Below, in pieces: positions 33,021-41,022 of a stretch of 64,000 bases of DNA. Source of the DNA: JAEINY01 sp942490535 (GTDB taxonomy: Bacteria > Bacteroidota > Bacteroidia > Bacteroidales > Marinilabiliaceae). Position numbers and translations under genes: made by a program. The stretch spans positions 744,001 through 808,000 of the forward strand of contig CALNXQ010000004.1 of NCBI GenBank assembly GCA_942490535.1, in the 5' to 3' direction. Position 1 is the first letter of the stretch. Each line of letters opens with the position of its first letter. The notes beneath the pieces are model-generated. The model did not search any database. It was not told the DNA's origin and saw only the letters and a program-made list of their open reading frames with translations.

Positions 33021-34469
33021 ATGGCCGGTATAATAAACACTCTATTTAGAGGAAGATATCCCTCTACTGAAAAATACGAAGCAGGTATCAAGCAACTTAA
33101 TTCTAATTATAAACGATTCATTGAATATGAATCATCTCCAGCCTACAAACGCTACCTGGAATTAGATCACTTGGTTCATTCTGGTGATTTTATCAAGCAA
33201 GTGGAGAAGCTTAAAAACGAAAGATTTAGAGACACAAAAGAGTTTCATGCATACCGCGACTTTCTATCCTTAAAAAAAGCTAAAGATTTAAAACGTTATT
33301 TTAAAACACTAGACTCTGATTTAATCTCACGTTTTGAAGAAGTAAGTGAGTCACCTGAATTTCTCGAATTTACAAACCTGAGTCAACTTGTAGATAGCAC
33401 GGAATTTCAAGAAGCCCGGAATGAGAAAGATTTCAAGAAAAGTGATTTCTTTGAGAAATGGAAACGTTTTAAAAAATTAAAGACTAATCGAAGTATTCGT
33501 TTTCATGAAAAATTCCGTAGATCATATGACTTTGAAAATTATAATCTTTTAAAAGACTCAGACCGACTTAAAAACTACCTTGAACAGGAAAAGTATATTA
33601 ATTCAGAGGCATTTCAAAGTTTTAAGAAAGATCTAGAAGACACTCATCGTTTCAAGAAATCTAAGGAACATGGTTTGTTGTCAGAATACGAAGAGATAAA
33701 AAAAACACCTGAATTTAACTGGCATTCAAAAATAACTGTAAAAAATTCTTTCACAGAATTAAACAAATGGCAACTTACTTTTGAAGATGACTTTGATGGT
33801 ACAAAACTTGACAATAATAAATGGATTACGGGTTATTATTGGGGAAAGGCACTATTAAATGATGTGTATGTATTAGCTAATGAGCGCCAATTTTTCCAAG
33901 ATGAAAATATCGAATTAAGAGATAGTGTTGCGCGTCTGGTTACTAAAGAAGAAAAAGCGAAAGGAAAAGTTTGGGATGCTGAACGGGGGTTTATGCCGGC
34001 GGATTTCAATTATACTTCTGCCATAATTAGTACCGGGCAAAGTTTTAGACAGTTGTATGGAAAATTTGAGGCCAAAGTCAGAGTTAATCCTGCAAATCCT
34101 TTAAACCATGCCTTTTGGATGGTTTCTGAGAAATTAGCACCTCAAATAGATATTTTTCGATTTAGTAGTAAAGAAAGTGGTTTTAATGCCGGTTGCCATT
34201 CTCTGAGCAAAGACCAAACTGCCGAATACTTATCAAAGCATGTGAATGGGGTTTCATTTTCGAAAGATTATTACATCTATTCGCTCGAATGGACAAAAGA
34301 TAAACTAACATGGTTTATAAATGGTGTGAAGGTTCATGAACAAACGCAGAAAGTTCCCCAAGATGCCATGTATATCGTCTTCAGTTCGCATTTATTAGAG
34401 CAAGCTGAAAACATAAAATTACCTGCTTCAATGGAAATAGACTGGATAAAGTGTTATCAGGAGAAATAG
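33021..34469 (+). CDS. cytoplasmic protein with helical repeats and a degenerate GH16 fold
   Basis: 482 residues, ATG at 33021, without signal peptide or membrane segment. Residues 1-235 consist of short aromatic-rich helical repeats of the form S-x-E-F-x-x-F-x-x-L (SPAYKRYLELDHLVHSGDF, SPEFLEFTNLSQLVDSTEF, SEAFQSFKKDLED). Residues 250-480 have the GH16/concanavalin-like order: WQLTFEDDFDGTKLDNNKW, LYGKFEAKVRVNPANPLNHAFWM, the catalytic strand, HVNGVSFSKDYYIYSLEW and the closing MEIDWIKCYQ. In GH16 enzymes the catalytic strand is ExDxxE; here it is Q375-I-D377-I-F-R380, so both the nucleophile and acid/base glutamates are lost. It is therefore probably a carbohydrate- or polymer-binding protein rather than a hydrolase. 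It lies divergent from the VTC group. Confidence 0.85.
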   Translation: MAGIINTLFRGRYPSTEKYEAGIKQLNSNYKRFIEYESSPAYKRYLELDHLVHSGDFIKQVEKLKNERFRDTKEFHAYRDFLSLKKAKDLKRYFKTLDSDLISRFEEVSESPEFLEFTNLSQLVDSTEFQEARNEKDFKKSDFFEKWKRFKKLKTNRSIRFHEKFRRSYDFENYNLLKDSDRLKNYLEQEKYINSEAFQSFKKDLEDTHRFKKSKEHGLLSEYEEIKKTPEFNWHSKITVKNSFTELNKWQLTFEDDFDGTKLDNNKWITGYYWGKALLNDVYVLANERQFFQDENIELRDSVARLVTKEEKAKGKVWDAERGFMPADFNYTSAIISTGQSFRQLYGKFEAKVRVNPANPLNHAFWMVSEKLAPQIDIFRFSSKESGFNAGCHSLSKDQTAEYLSKHVNGVSFSKDYYIYSLEWTKDKLTWFINGVKVHEQTQKVPQDAMYIVFSSHLLEQAENIKLPASMEIDWIKCYQEK

Positions 34470-34481
34470 AAAGTTTTAATC

Positions 34482-34520
34482 AAAAAAAGAGGTTGTTCAA
34501 GCATGAACAACCTCTTTTTT
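34482..34520. terminator. bidirectional intrinsic terminator
   Basis: Stem gaggttgttca/tgaacaacctc (34489-34499, 34504-34514) with A run before and T run after. It serves the GH16-like gene and the converging gene at 34525. Confidence 0.88.
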
Positions 34521-34524
34521 ATTC

Positions 34525-35688
34525 CTATTCAGGAATAGAAAAACGTTTCCAAAATTCAGGATTACTTTCTTTATCTACAAAATATCGTCGGGTATTAGTC
34601 AGCTTATCACCTTTTGAAGAAGTGTCGTAAACAATCCATTTTAATTCTGATTTATTAACCGCATCGTCACCGGGAGCATGTTGAGAGTATACCATTTTGC
34701 TCAGTGCATAACCAGTTTCAAATTTGCGGTAGTCTACAACAACAGTATATTCATAGGTTTGCGACTCCGACTTTTCCTGATACGCAGAACGACCCGCATG
34801 ATAATAACCACCACTAATGCCATTGATTTGGACCCTCACAATAGCATGGTCATTTTGATTTACATACAAGAGACCTTTGTAGGCTTTAATGCGCACATCA
34901 CCAGTACCAACAATATCCGGTTTTTCCATTTCAAATGAGATGACCCAAATAGAATCGCCCTTGATTTCAATCTCCTCTTTTAAATCCAATTTAAACCGAT
35001 CCACAACATCTGCATCCAACACATTGCCCCTGACTCTGACAATATCGAAGTCGAGCAATTCCTGAATGCGCATCAGTCCACTTTGAAGTGGCACAGCCTC
35101 AAAATTGCGCCTAATCTCTTCAACCTTATAATTTCTATTTTCAAAGGCTCCGCTATACGAACGCTCGCCATATCCATTGACATCTGAGAAATAAATAGCT
35201 GCTTCCGTCTTTTGAGATGCGTCATGAGTTTGTTCAAAATACACTTTCGCATTATATGCCTTCGTGTAATTATCTGAAATCAGATTTGCTGCTGACTTTA
35301 CAATACCATATAAACGCTTGGATTCTGCTTTTACATCTACCTGACCAATGCCGTAAGCTTGAGGCAATAACTTTATTGTAAGCGGCGTTAACAACTGAAG
35401 CTCATTTACTGTTAATTCCTTGGGGCGATAACCAACAGCCGAAATCTGTACTTTGAAATCCGCAAATTCATCGCTTACTGACAAGGAAAACGCTCCATTA
35501 AAATCACTGGCAGTTCCTAAATAGGTGCCAATGACCCCGAGATTTGCAAACTCAACAGGCGCGTTATTCTCTGCATCGATGACTTGACCTGAAATCAATA
35601 TATTTTGTGCCTGAATTCCTGATACCAAAACTAAAAGTAAGGATATCCAGATCCATCCTAAAGTCAATCTTAATTTATATACTTGCAT
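34525..35688 (-). CDS. carboxypeptidase-like regulatory domain protein, exported
   Basis: 387 residues, ATG at 35688, with a signal peptide ending near SGIQAQN. Residues about 30-115 form a carboxypeptidase-D regulatory-like domain (ILISGQVIDAENNAPVEFANLGVIGTYLGTASDFNGAFSLS as separate strands). The remaining 270 residues are beta-rich (IYFSDVNGYGERSYSGAF, IEIKGDSIWVISFEM, YTVVVDYRKF), the common layout of outer-membrane-associated proteins in Bacteroidota. No TonB plug or full barrel is present, and the function is unknown. Its start overlaps the promoter of the divergent coiled-coil gene. Confidence 0.8.
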   Translation of the reverse strand: MQVYKLRLTLGWIWISLLLVLVSGIQAQNILISGQVIDAENNAPVEFANLGVIGTYLGTASDFNGAFSLSVSDEFADFKVQISAVGYRPKELTVNELQLLTPLTIKLLPQAYGIGQVDVKAESKRLYGIVKSAANLISDNYTKAYNAKVYFEQTHDASQKTEAAIYFSDVNGYGERSYSGAFENRNYKVEEIRRNFEAVPLQSGLMRIQELLDFDIVRVRGNVLDADVVDRFKLDLKEEIEIKGDSIWVISFEMEKPDIVGTGDVRIKAYKGLLYVNQNDHAIVRVQINGISGGYYHAGRSAYQEKSESQTYEYTVVVDYRKFETGYALSKMVYSQHAPGDDAVNKSELKWIVYDTSSKGDKLTNTRRYFVDKESNPEFWKRFSIPE

Positions 35689-35710
35689 GGCAATCTTTTT
35701 TATATTTTTG
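35683..35710 (+). promoter_or_regulatory. promoter of the coiled-coil lipoprotein gene
   Basis: TTG (35683-35685), exactly 17 bases, TATTTTTG (35703-35710): a full consensus match, 36 bases before the ATG at 35746. The -33 end overlaps the first codon of the divergent gene. Confidence 0.65.
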
Positions 35711-35745
35711 ATAAAATTAGAAAACCATTTTAAAACGCAGATACT

Positions 35746-36465
35746 ATGTCCAGGAAAATATTAGGAATAATCGCTATTGGCCTTCTTTTCAATGCGTGCG
35801 TTGTTTCAAAGAAGAAATATGAGGCCCTGCTCTCTGAAAAAACGCAGATTTCCAAAGAACTGAACAATACAGAAAAGGAGAATATGTCACTGCAAAAAGA
35901 ATTATCCCAGGCCATCGGTGATTTTGAGAAAATGAAATATGACTTTTCAAAGAGCAATGCACTCAAATCGGATGAGATTTCTGATTTGATGGTTCAAGTC
36001 ACGCAATTAAAGGATAATACCGAAAGCTTAAATGAAAAATTAGACGAAACCATTCATCAGTTTAAAGCAAAAGAAAAGGCCAACTATGAAGTCGGTGAAG
36101 AGTTAAGCTCAGCCCGAACTGATCTCTTGAAATTAAAACGAGACACAGCCAGCCTTCAGTATACGTTAAAACTAGCCAGAGAGCGCAATGACCAAATGCA
36201 AAAAGAAATCATGGCCTCTCAACAAAAGCTGACTGCCTCTGGCAACAAGACTTTGCAAGCTCAAAAAGAATTGGAAGCTCAAACCAAAAAGATGAAAGAA
36301 TTTGAAATGCAATTAGTGAAAAACGAGCAAACGCTGAATGAAATCTCTGAAAACTTTATTGAATTGCGAAAAGCCCTGCTTTCGGCGAAATCATCCAACC
36401 AAGCCATTGATCCAAATAAAAACAAGCAGATAGATAAAATAGCGCGCTTGCTCGGTCATTATTAA
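35746..36465 (+). CDS. coiled-coil lipoprotein
   Basis: 239 residues, ATG at 35746. The lipoprotein signal ends LLFNAC (Cys at residue 18). Nearly everything after it is heptad-patterned coiled coil (KKKYEALLSEKTQISKELNNTEKEN, DETIHQFKAKEKANYEVG, KTLQAQKELEAQTKKMKEFEM), followed by a short tail IDKIARLLGHY. It recalls OmpA-family lipoproteins that have lost the peptidoglycan-binding domain; no such domain is visible. A spacer or scaffold role in the envelope is the only sensible guess. Confidence 0.82.
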   Translation: MSRKILGIIAIGLLFNACVVSKKKYEALLSEKTQISKELNNTEKENMSLQKELSQAIGDFEKMKYDFSKSNALKSDEISDLMVQVTQLKDNTESLNEKLDETIHQFKAKEKANYEVGEELSSARTDLLKLKRDTASLQYTLKLARERNDQMQKEIMASQQKLTASGNKTLQAQKELEAQTKKMKEFEMQLVKNEQTLNEISENFIELRKALLSAKSSNQAIDPNKNKQIDKIARLLGHY

Positions 36466-36495
36466 TCCACATATTTCTCATAAATCATTCACCAT

Positions 36496-36525
36496 ACGGC
36501 TCTTCAAATGAAGAGCCGTTTTTTG
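36496..36525 (+). terminator. intrinsic terminator of the coiled-coil lipoprotein gene
   Basis: Stem acggctcttca (36496-36506) with tgaagagccgt (36509-36519), two-base loop shown, then TTTTTT. It lies 30 bases after the stop. Confidence 0.88.
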
Positions 36526-36818
36526 TTTCAAATTCTTCGAAGGAGCGTGATTCACGAAAAAAAGCACCTAACTTCTTTTCCACCCAAACTGACTATTGGT
36601 ATTGTCTACTAGGCAACCCTACATCTAGCTTTAAACAGGAGCGCCACAATAGTAGATTACCTATGATATATTCCACCTTTAGTGTGGCAAAAAACATTGA
36701 AGATAAGCATGTTGATTAATATCATCGTCGGGCAGATAGAATGATGTACCAACCCAAAGTGATTAACAATGATCCGAACTGCAGTATATCACTGAACAGG
36801 TACCGGCAACGGCTTCCA

Positions 36819-38600
36819 TTATCTAAAATACATGAAGCTTAAGATGGCTACTGTCACCACCATGTAGATGACCGTCAGAGGCAAGCCGATTTTGAAGAAA
36901 TCTTTAAAATTGTAGCCTCCCGGCCCGTAAACCATCAAATTGGTTTGATAGCCAATTGGGGTAATAAAGTTCGCTGCAGCAGCAAATGAAACCACTAAAG
37001 CAAAGGGCGTTGGATCTAATCCCAGATTTTTAGCCGCTGTTAATGATATTGGAAAGAGAATAGCTACTGCGGCTTTATTTGTAATGTAGGCGGCTAATAA
37101 GGATGTAATCAAAAATATCCCAAAGAGCAAAGAAACCCGGCCGAAAGGCAGAAAGACCGATATAACAAAATTAGCGATCATACCTGCAACGCCTGTCTTG
37201 ATCATGGCCGTCCCTAAAGCCAGCGACAACGCAATGATGACCCCCAGGTTGTAATCAATATTTTTGGGTAGATCTTTGGCATTAACAACCTTCAGAAGGT
37301 TAATCATACCCAACACGATAAGTAGCCCTAAAAACAGGGGAACCAGCTTAATAGCCGCCAAAAAGATGGCCATCAATGTACCGCCGAACAACAACCAAAT
37401 CTTATACTTTTCAGGTTTGCGTAATTCCCTTACCTGCGAGATTAAATAGAAATCAATTTCGCCCTGTATCCGACTCATGAAATTCTCGCCAGCCAACAAT
37501 AGCAAAACATCACCTGCCTTAAGCTTCACATCGTCCAGCTTTCCTACAATACGTTCTCCATTCCGGTGGATTGCCAGCAGTGCAGAATCGTATTTCCCTC
37601 TGAAATAAATCTCCTTGATTTGCTTTGTAATCAAAGTACTATTGTGCGAAATAACAATTTCAACGACTTGTGAGCGCTTCAGTTTAGACATCATCCCCAC
37701 CGATGGCAATGTTAAACCATTACTATCGGATAAAAGATTGGCAATATTGGTATGATCACCGGCGAAACGCAGGAGATCACCTTCCCGGATCAAAAATTCC
37801 TGATCAATGACCTGAAAAGTATGCTTACCACGACGAATCTCCACCAATAACAAGCCATGCGAGCTCTTCAAATCCGCTTCTTTCAGCGAGAGCCCTATGA
37901 GGTTTGAATTTTTACGTATTTCAGCTTCTACCAGGTATTTTCGATCACAATCGGTGAAATTATCCATGGCTGACTTACGGTCGGGCAACAATCTATAACT
38001 AAAAAAATAAAGGTACGCGAAACCAATGACCAACAACGGAAATCCTACCCAAAAGAAATCAAACATTTCCAGGGGTTTCATATTGGGTATGATGGTTTGA
38101 TCCACTACCATACCGTTAACAATTAAATTAGTCGAAGTTCCGATTAAGGTCACACAGCCGCCTAAAATAGCTGCATAGGACAGCGGTATTAGCAGTTTGG
38201 AGGGTGAAATGTTATTGCGCTTGCTCCATTGATGCACATAAGGCATCATCACCGCCACCAGAGGTGTGTTATTGAGAAAAGCAGAGAATCCACCCACCCA
38301 TAACATCATGCGGGCTAAAAATCCTTTATAGGATGACGAGCGTGGAAATATGCGTGCAAAGAAAATCTCAATTACCGATGTCTGGCGAATGGCATCACCC
38401 AACAATAAAAGCATGATAATCACAGCAATTTGTTCATTGGCAAAGCCTGACAAGATTTCTTTGGGCGTTAATATACCACCTACTCCCAACACCATAACGG
38501 CAATGAAGAAAGTAAAGGCAGCCCCCATCAATTCCTTATACAAGGAAATGAGAATAAAGGCAATCACCAAAAAAACTAAAACTACATCAAAATACTCCAT
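36819..38600 (-). CDS. SLC13-type anion transporter with two TrkA-C domains
   Basis: 593 residues, ATG at 38600. The N-terminal half has five to six helices with the SLC13 signature FSAFLNNTPLVAVMMPYV and SYAAILGGCVTLIGTSTNLIVNG. Two TrkA-C (RCK-C) domains are inserted at about residues 215-390 (LIGLSLKEADLKSSHGLLLVEIRRG; FRGKYDSALLAIHRNGE). The second half repeats the transport motif (ITNKAAVAILFPISLT and FITPIGYQTNLMVYGPGGY). Proteins of this layout carry sulfate, dicarboxylates or other anions; the paired TrkA-C domains suggest ligand control. The gene is divergent from the U32 gene. Confidence 0.92.
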   Translation of the reverse strand: MEYFDVVLVFLVIAFILISLYKELMGAAFTFFIAVMVLGVGGILTPKEILSGFANEQIAVIIMLLLLGDAIRQTSVIEIFFARIFPRSSSYKGFLARMMLWVGGFSAFLNNTPLVAVMMPYVHQWSKRNNISPSKLLIPLSYAAILGGCVTLIGTSTNLIVNGMVVDQTIIPNMKPLEMFDFFWVGFPLLVIGFAYLYFFSYRLLPDRKSAMDNFTDCDRKYLVEAEIRKNSNLIGLSLKEADLKSSHGLLLVEIRRGKHTFQVIDQEFLIREGDLLRFAGDHTNIANLLSDSNGLTLPSVGMMSKLKRSQVVEIVISHNSTLITKQIKEIYFRGKYDSALLAIHRNGERIVGKLDDVKLKAGDVLLLLAGENFMSRIQGEIDFYLISQVRELRKPEKYKIWLLFGGTLMAIFLAAIKLVPLFLGLLIVLGMINLLKVVNAKDLPKNIDYNLGVIIALSLALGTAMIKTGVAGMIANFVISVFLPFGRVSLLFGIFLITSLLAAYITNKAAVAILFPISLTAAKNLGLDPTPFALVVSFAAAANFITPIGYQTNLMVYGPGGYNFKDFFKIGLPLTVIYMVVTVAILSFMYFR

Positions 38601-38624
38601 ATGTCAGGGGTCGGATATTTGTGC

Positions 38625-38665
38625 TATTTTTGCAGGGCAATACCCTATGAATCCAAACAAAAATA
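38625..38665. promoter_or_regulatory. possible divergent -7 elements
   Basis: TATTTTTG occurs on the plus strand at 38625-38632 and, as its complement, at 38658-38665, pointing respectively towards the U32 and the SLC13 gene. Good -33 partners are not clear, so this is tentative. Confidence 0.3.
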
Positions 38666-38750
38666 GAAATTAATTTGTAATAAACGGATATCATTTTGGC
38701 GGGTGTCGCCTAACAGTAACAAAAACACTTTTTTAAAGCACGATAAAATT

Positions 38751-40586
38751 ATGGATCACCACAAAACGGGTATTGAATTATTAGCTCCGGCCAAGAATTT
38801 GAAATGCGGGAAAGTCGCTATCGATCATGGTGCGGATGCCGTATATATTGGTGGTCCGGGTTTTGGAGCGCGTAAAATGGCAGGTAATTCTCTGGAGGAT
38901 ATCGGCCAATTAATTGCGTATGCCCATTTATTTAAAGCCAAGGTCTATATCACCTTAAATACCTTACTTTTTGATCACGAACTGGAGGAGGCCAACAAAT
39001 TAATTCATAACTACTATGAGCTAGGGGCTGATGCCGTGATTATTCAAGACATGGGACTACTGGAAACCCAACTCCCTCCCATGGCCATTCATGCCAGTAC
39101 CCAAACCGATAACCGGGATCCCGAAAAAGTAAAATTTCTGGAGGACGTCGGCTTTGAGCAAGTCGTTTTGGCACGAGAGTTATCGCTGGATCAAATAAAA
39201 AGCATACGCGCCCAATCGAAGGTCAGGCTGGAATATTTTATTCATGGTGCTCTATGTGTGTGCTACAGCGGACAATGTTACATGAGCGCGGCCATCAACA
39301 ACAGAAGTGCCAACCGGGGTGAATGCGGCCAACCCTGTCGCCTCAAATATTCACTGAAGGATAGTACTGGTGAGGTGCTTTACCGGGATAAGCATCTTTT
39401 ATCCTTGAAAGATTTGAATCTGTCTGATCACCTGGAAAGTCTTATCGACGCCGGTGTGACCTCTTTTAAAATTGAAGGGCGTTTGAAGGATGAGGATTAC
39501 GTGGCTAACGTTACCATGCACTATCGGGGGCTGTTGGACAGCATTATCAATCGCCGCAACGACCTTATAAAAGACTCTTCCGGGTATATTCAGGTAGCCT
39601 TATCACCGAATCCGGAGAAAAGTTTTAACCGCGGATTTACCGGTTACTTTGTCAATGGTCGTGAAAAGGGCATTTGGTCCATCGACACTCCAAAATCATT
39701 GGGAGAAAAAATCGGCAAAGTGATTACTGTAGAAAAAGAGCACTTTACCATTCAAACAAGCCGTCCGCTCAAAAACGGCGATGGTCTTTGTTATTTCACT
39801 AAGAAAAAGGAACTCGCCGGCATCGGCGTGAACAGAGTGGAAGGCAATAAGATTTATCCCAATCAGATGCACTCCCTTTACCCGGGGGCCACACTCTTCC
39901 GAAACTTCGACATGGCGTTTCAGAATGCAATCAAAAAGGATCAGACGCAGCGTAAAATTAATGTCAATATTAACCTGATTGAGAAGGATCACCAATTTCC
40001 GGTTGAGATGTGGGATGATGATCACATTCATACCGATTATAGCGATAGTAGCTTAAACCCCTCCCCAGCTACCAATGCAGAGGTTGCTTTTATTCAAATA
40101 AAGAAGCAGCTTTCTAAATTGGGCAACACCCCTTTTCATCCTCAAAAAGTGGATATTCACTTTAATCAGGATTGGTTTTTTCCGGCAGCCGGACTCAATG
40201 CATTGCGTCGTGAATTGGTGGAGCGGCACTCGGCACGCAGAATACAATCCTTTCGCCCGGCCGATGTGACATTTGTCCCCAATGCGGTTCCGTTTCCATC
40301 AAAAACAATGGATTACAGTGGCAACATTATCAACCAAAAAGCCAAACAGTTCTATGAGCGTCATGGTGTGACTCAAATGGAATGGGGCTTTGAAAAGAGC
40401 AGTCAACGTCCCTCCGATCAGGTGATGACCACCAAACATTGCTTGTTGTTTATGGCAGATAAGTGTTTAAAAGATCATCCGGAGTATAGATCGAAACTTC
40501 CGATTTCCCTTTATAATGATAAGGATGAGTATCAATTAAAATTTGATTGTAAAAGATGTGAAATGCAAATTTGGCGGAAGAAATAG
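38751..40586 (+). CDS. U32 family peptidase-like protein, RlhA type
   Basis: 611 residues from the ATG at 38751 (MDHHKTGIELLAPAKN); the frame extends to a GTG at 38703 with no support. The U32 barrel includes IDHGADAVYIGGPGFGAR, VYITLNTLLFDHELEEA and IHASTQTDNRDPEKV. Four cysteines that would hold a cluster are in CVCYSGQC (first and last) and ECGQPC, the C-x6-C ... C-x3-C pattern of RlhA. A C-terminal DUF3656-like half and a closing CDRCEMQIWRKK-type end (FDCKRCEMQIW) follow. E. coli RlhA hydroxylates C2501 of 23S rRNA with prephenate; most other U32 proteins also modify RNA or cofactors. Collagenase annotations for this group are misleading. Confidence 0.9.
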   Translation: MDHHKTGIELLAPAKNLKCGKVAIDHGADAVYIGGPGFGARKMAGNSLEDIGQLIAYAHLFKAKVYITLNTLLFDHELEEANKLIHNYYELGADAVIIQDMGLLETQLPPMAIHASTQTDNRDPEKVKFLEDVGFEQVVLARELSLDQIKSIRAQSKVRLEYFIHGALCVCYSGQCYMSAAINNRSANRGECGQPCRLKYSLKDSTGEVLYRDKHLLSLKDLNLSDHLESLIDAGVTSFKIEGRLKDEDYVANVTMHYRGLLDSIINRRNDLIKDSSGYIQVALSPNPEKSFNRGFTGYFVNGREKGIWSIDTPKSLGEKIGKVITVEKEHFTIQTSRPLKNGDGLCYFTKKKELAGIGVNRVEGNKIYPNQMHSLYPGATLFRNFDMAFQNAIKKDQTQRKINVNINLIEKDHQFPVEMWDDDHIHTDYSDSSLNPSPATNAEVAFIQIKKQLSKLGNTPFHPQKVDIHFNQDWFFPAAGLNALRRELVERHSARRIQSFRPADVTFVPNAVPFPSKTMDYSGNIINQKAKQFYERHGVTQMEWGFEKSSQRPSDQVMTTKHCLLFMADKCLKDHPEYRSKLPISLYNDKDEYQLKFDCKRCEMQIWRKK

Positions 40587-41022
40587 AATCTACATCAATT
40601 GTTTAATGTTTCATTATAATTGATGCCGCCACTGGGACCCTAAGGCGATTCTCCATTTGAGCAACAGACTGACTGGCATGCATTAACACCAGACTTTTTA
40701 ATGCATACAACTTTCTCGTTAACGTTAAAATGTCAGCGGTTAACGTATACGGATGAGCGGGAAACTTATACCGATGAGTGATTTGCGTTTTCGGGTGAAT
40801 TTTAAGGATATTCGGACACAACTAAATGCTAAAATAGCACCCTTTTTCACAAACGAGTGACCGGGAAACTTATCCCAGTCACTCGTTAACGTTAACCGAT
40901 GAGCTGTAAACGTTAACAGGAGGTTCGTTAATGTTCCCCGGTGATGATTTTACAATTACCGATAACTGGTAAGCACAAATTATTCACCAATCAGCGTTAA
41001 CAGATGTATGCATGAAACAGAA
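40587..41022. repeat. GTTAAC-rich intergenic repeat element
   Basis: Between the U32 and TonB-receptor genes the palindrome GTTAAC and close variants occur seven or more times (cgttaacgttaa at 40717, cgttaacgttaacc at 40884-40897, more near 40737, 40910, 40926, 40995). Two 24-base imperfect copies share gggaaactta with flanking ac-ga-tga (40749-40772, 40853-40876). A hairpin aacgagtgac/gtcactcgtt (40852-40861 with 40878-40887) surrounds the second. No gene is evident; a minus-strand frame at 40603-40821 only reflects the repeats. Confidence 0.7.

Noticed and set aside
36750..36842. 34-codon frame near the end of the SLC13 gene
   Set aside because: Too short, no recognisable similarity, and it overlaps the 3' end of the transporter gene.
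40603..40821. 72-codon minus-strand frame
   Set aside because: Its sequence only reflects the GTTAAC-type repeats; no gene features.
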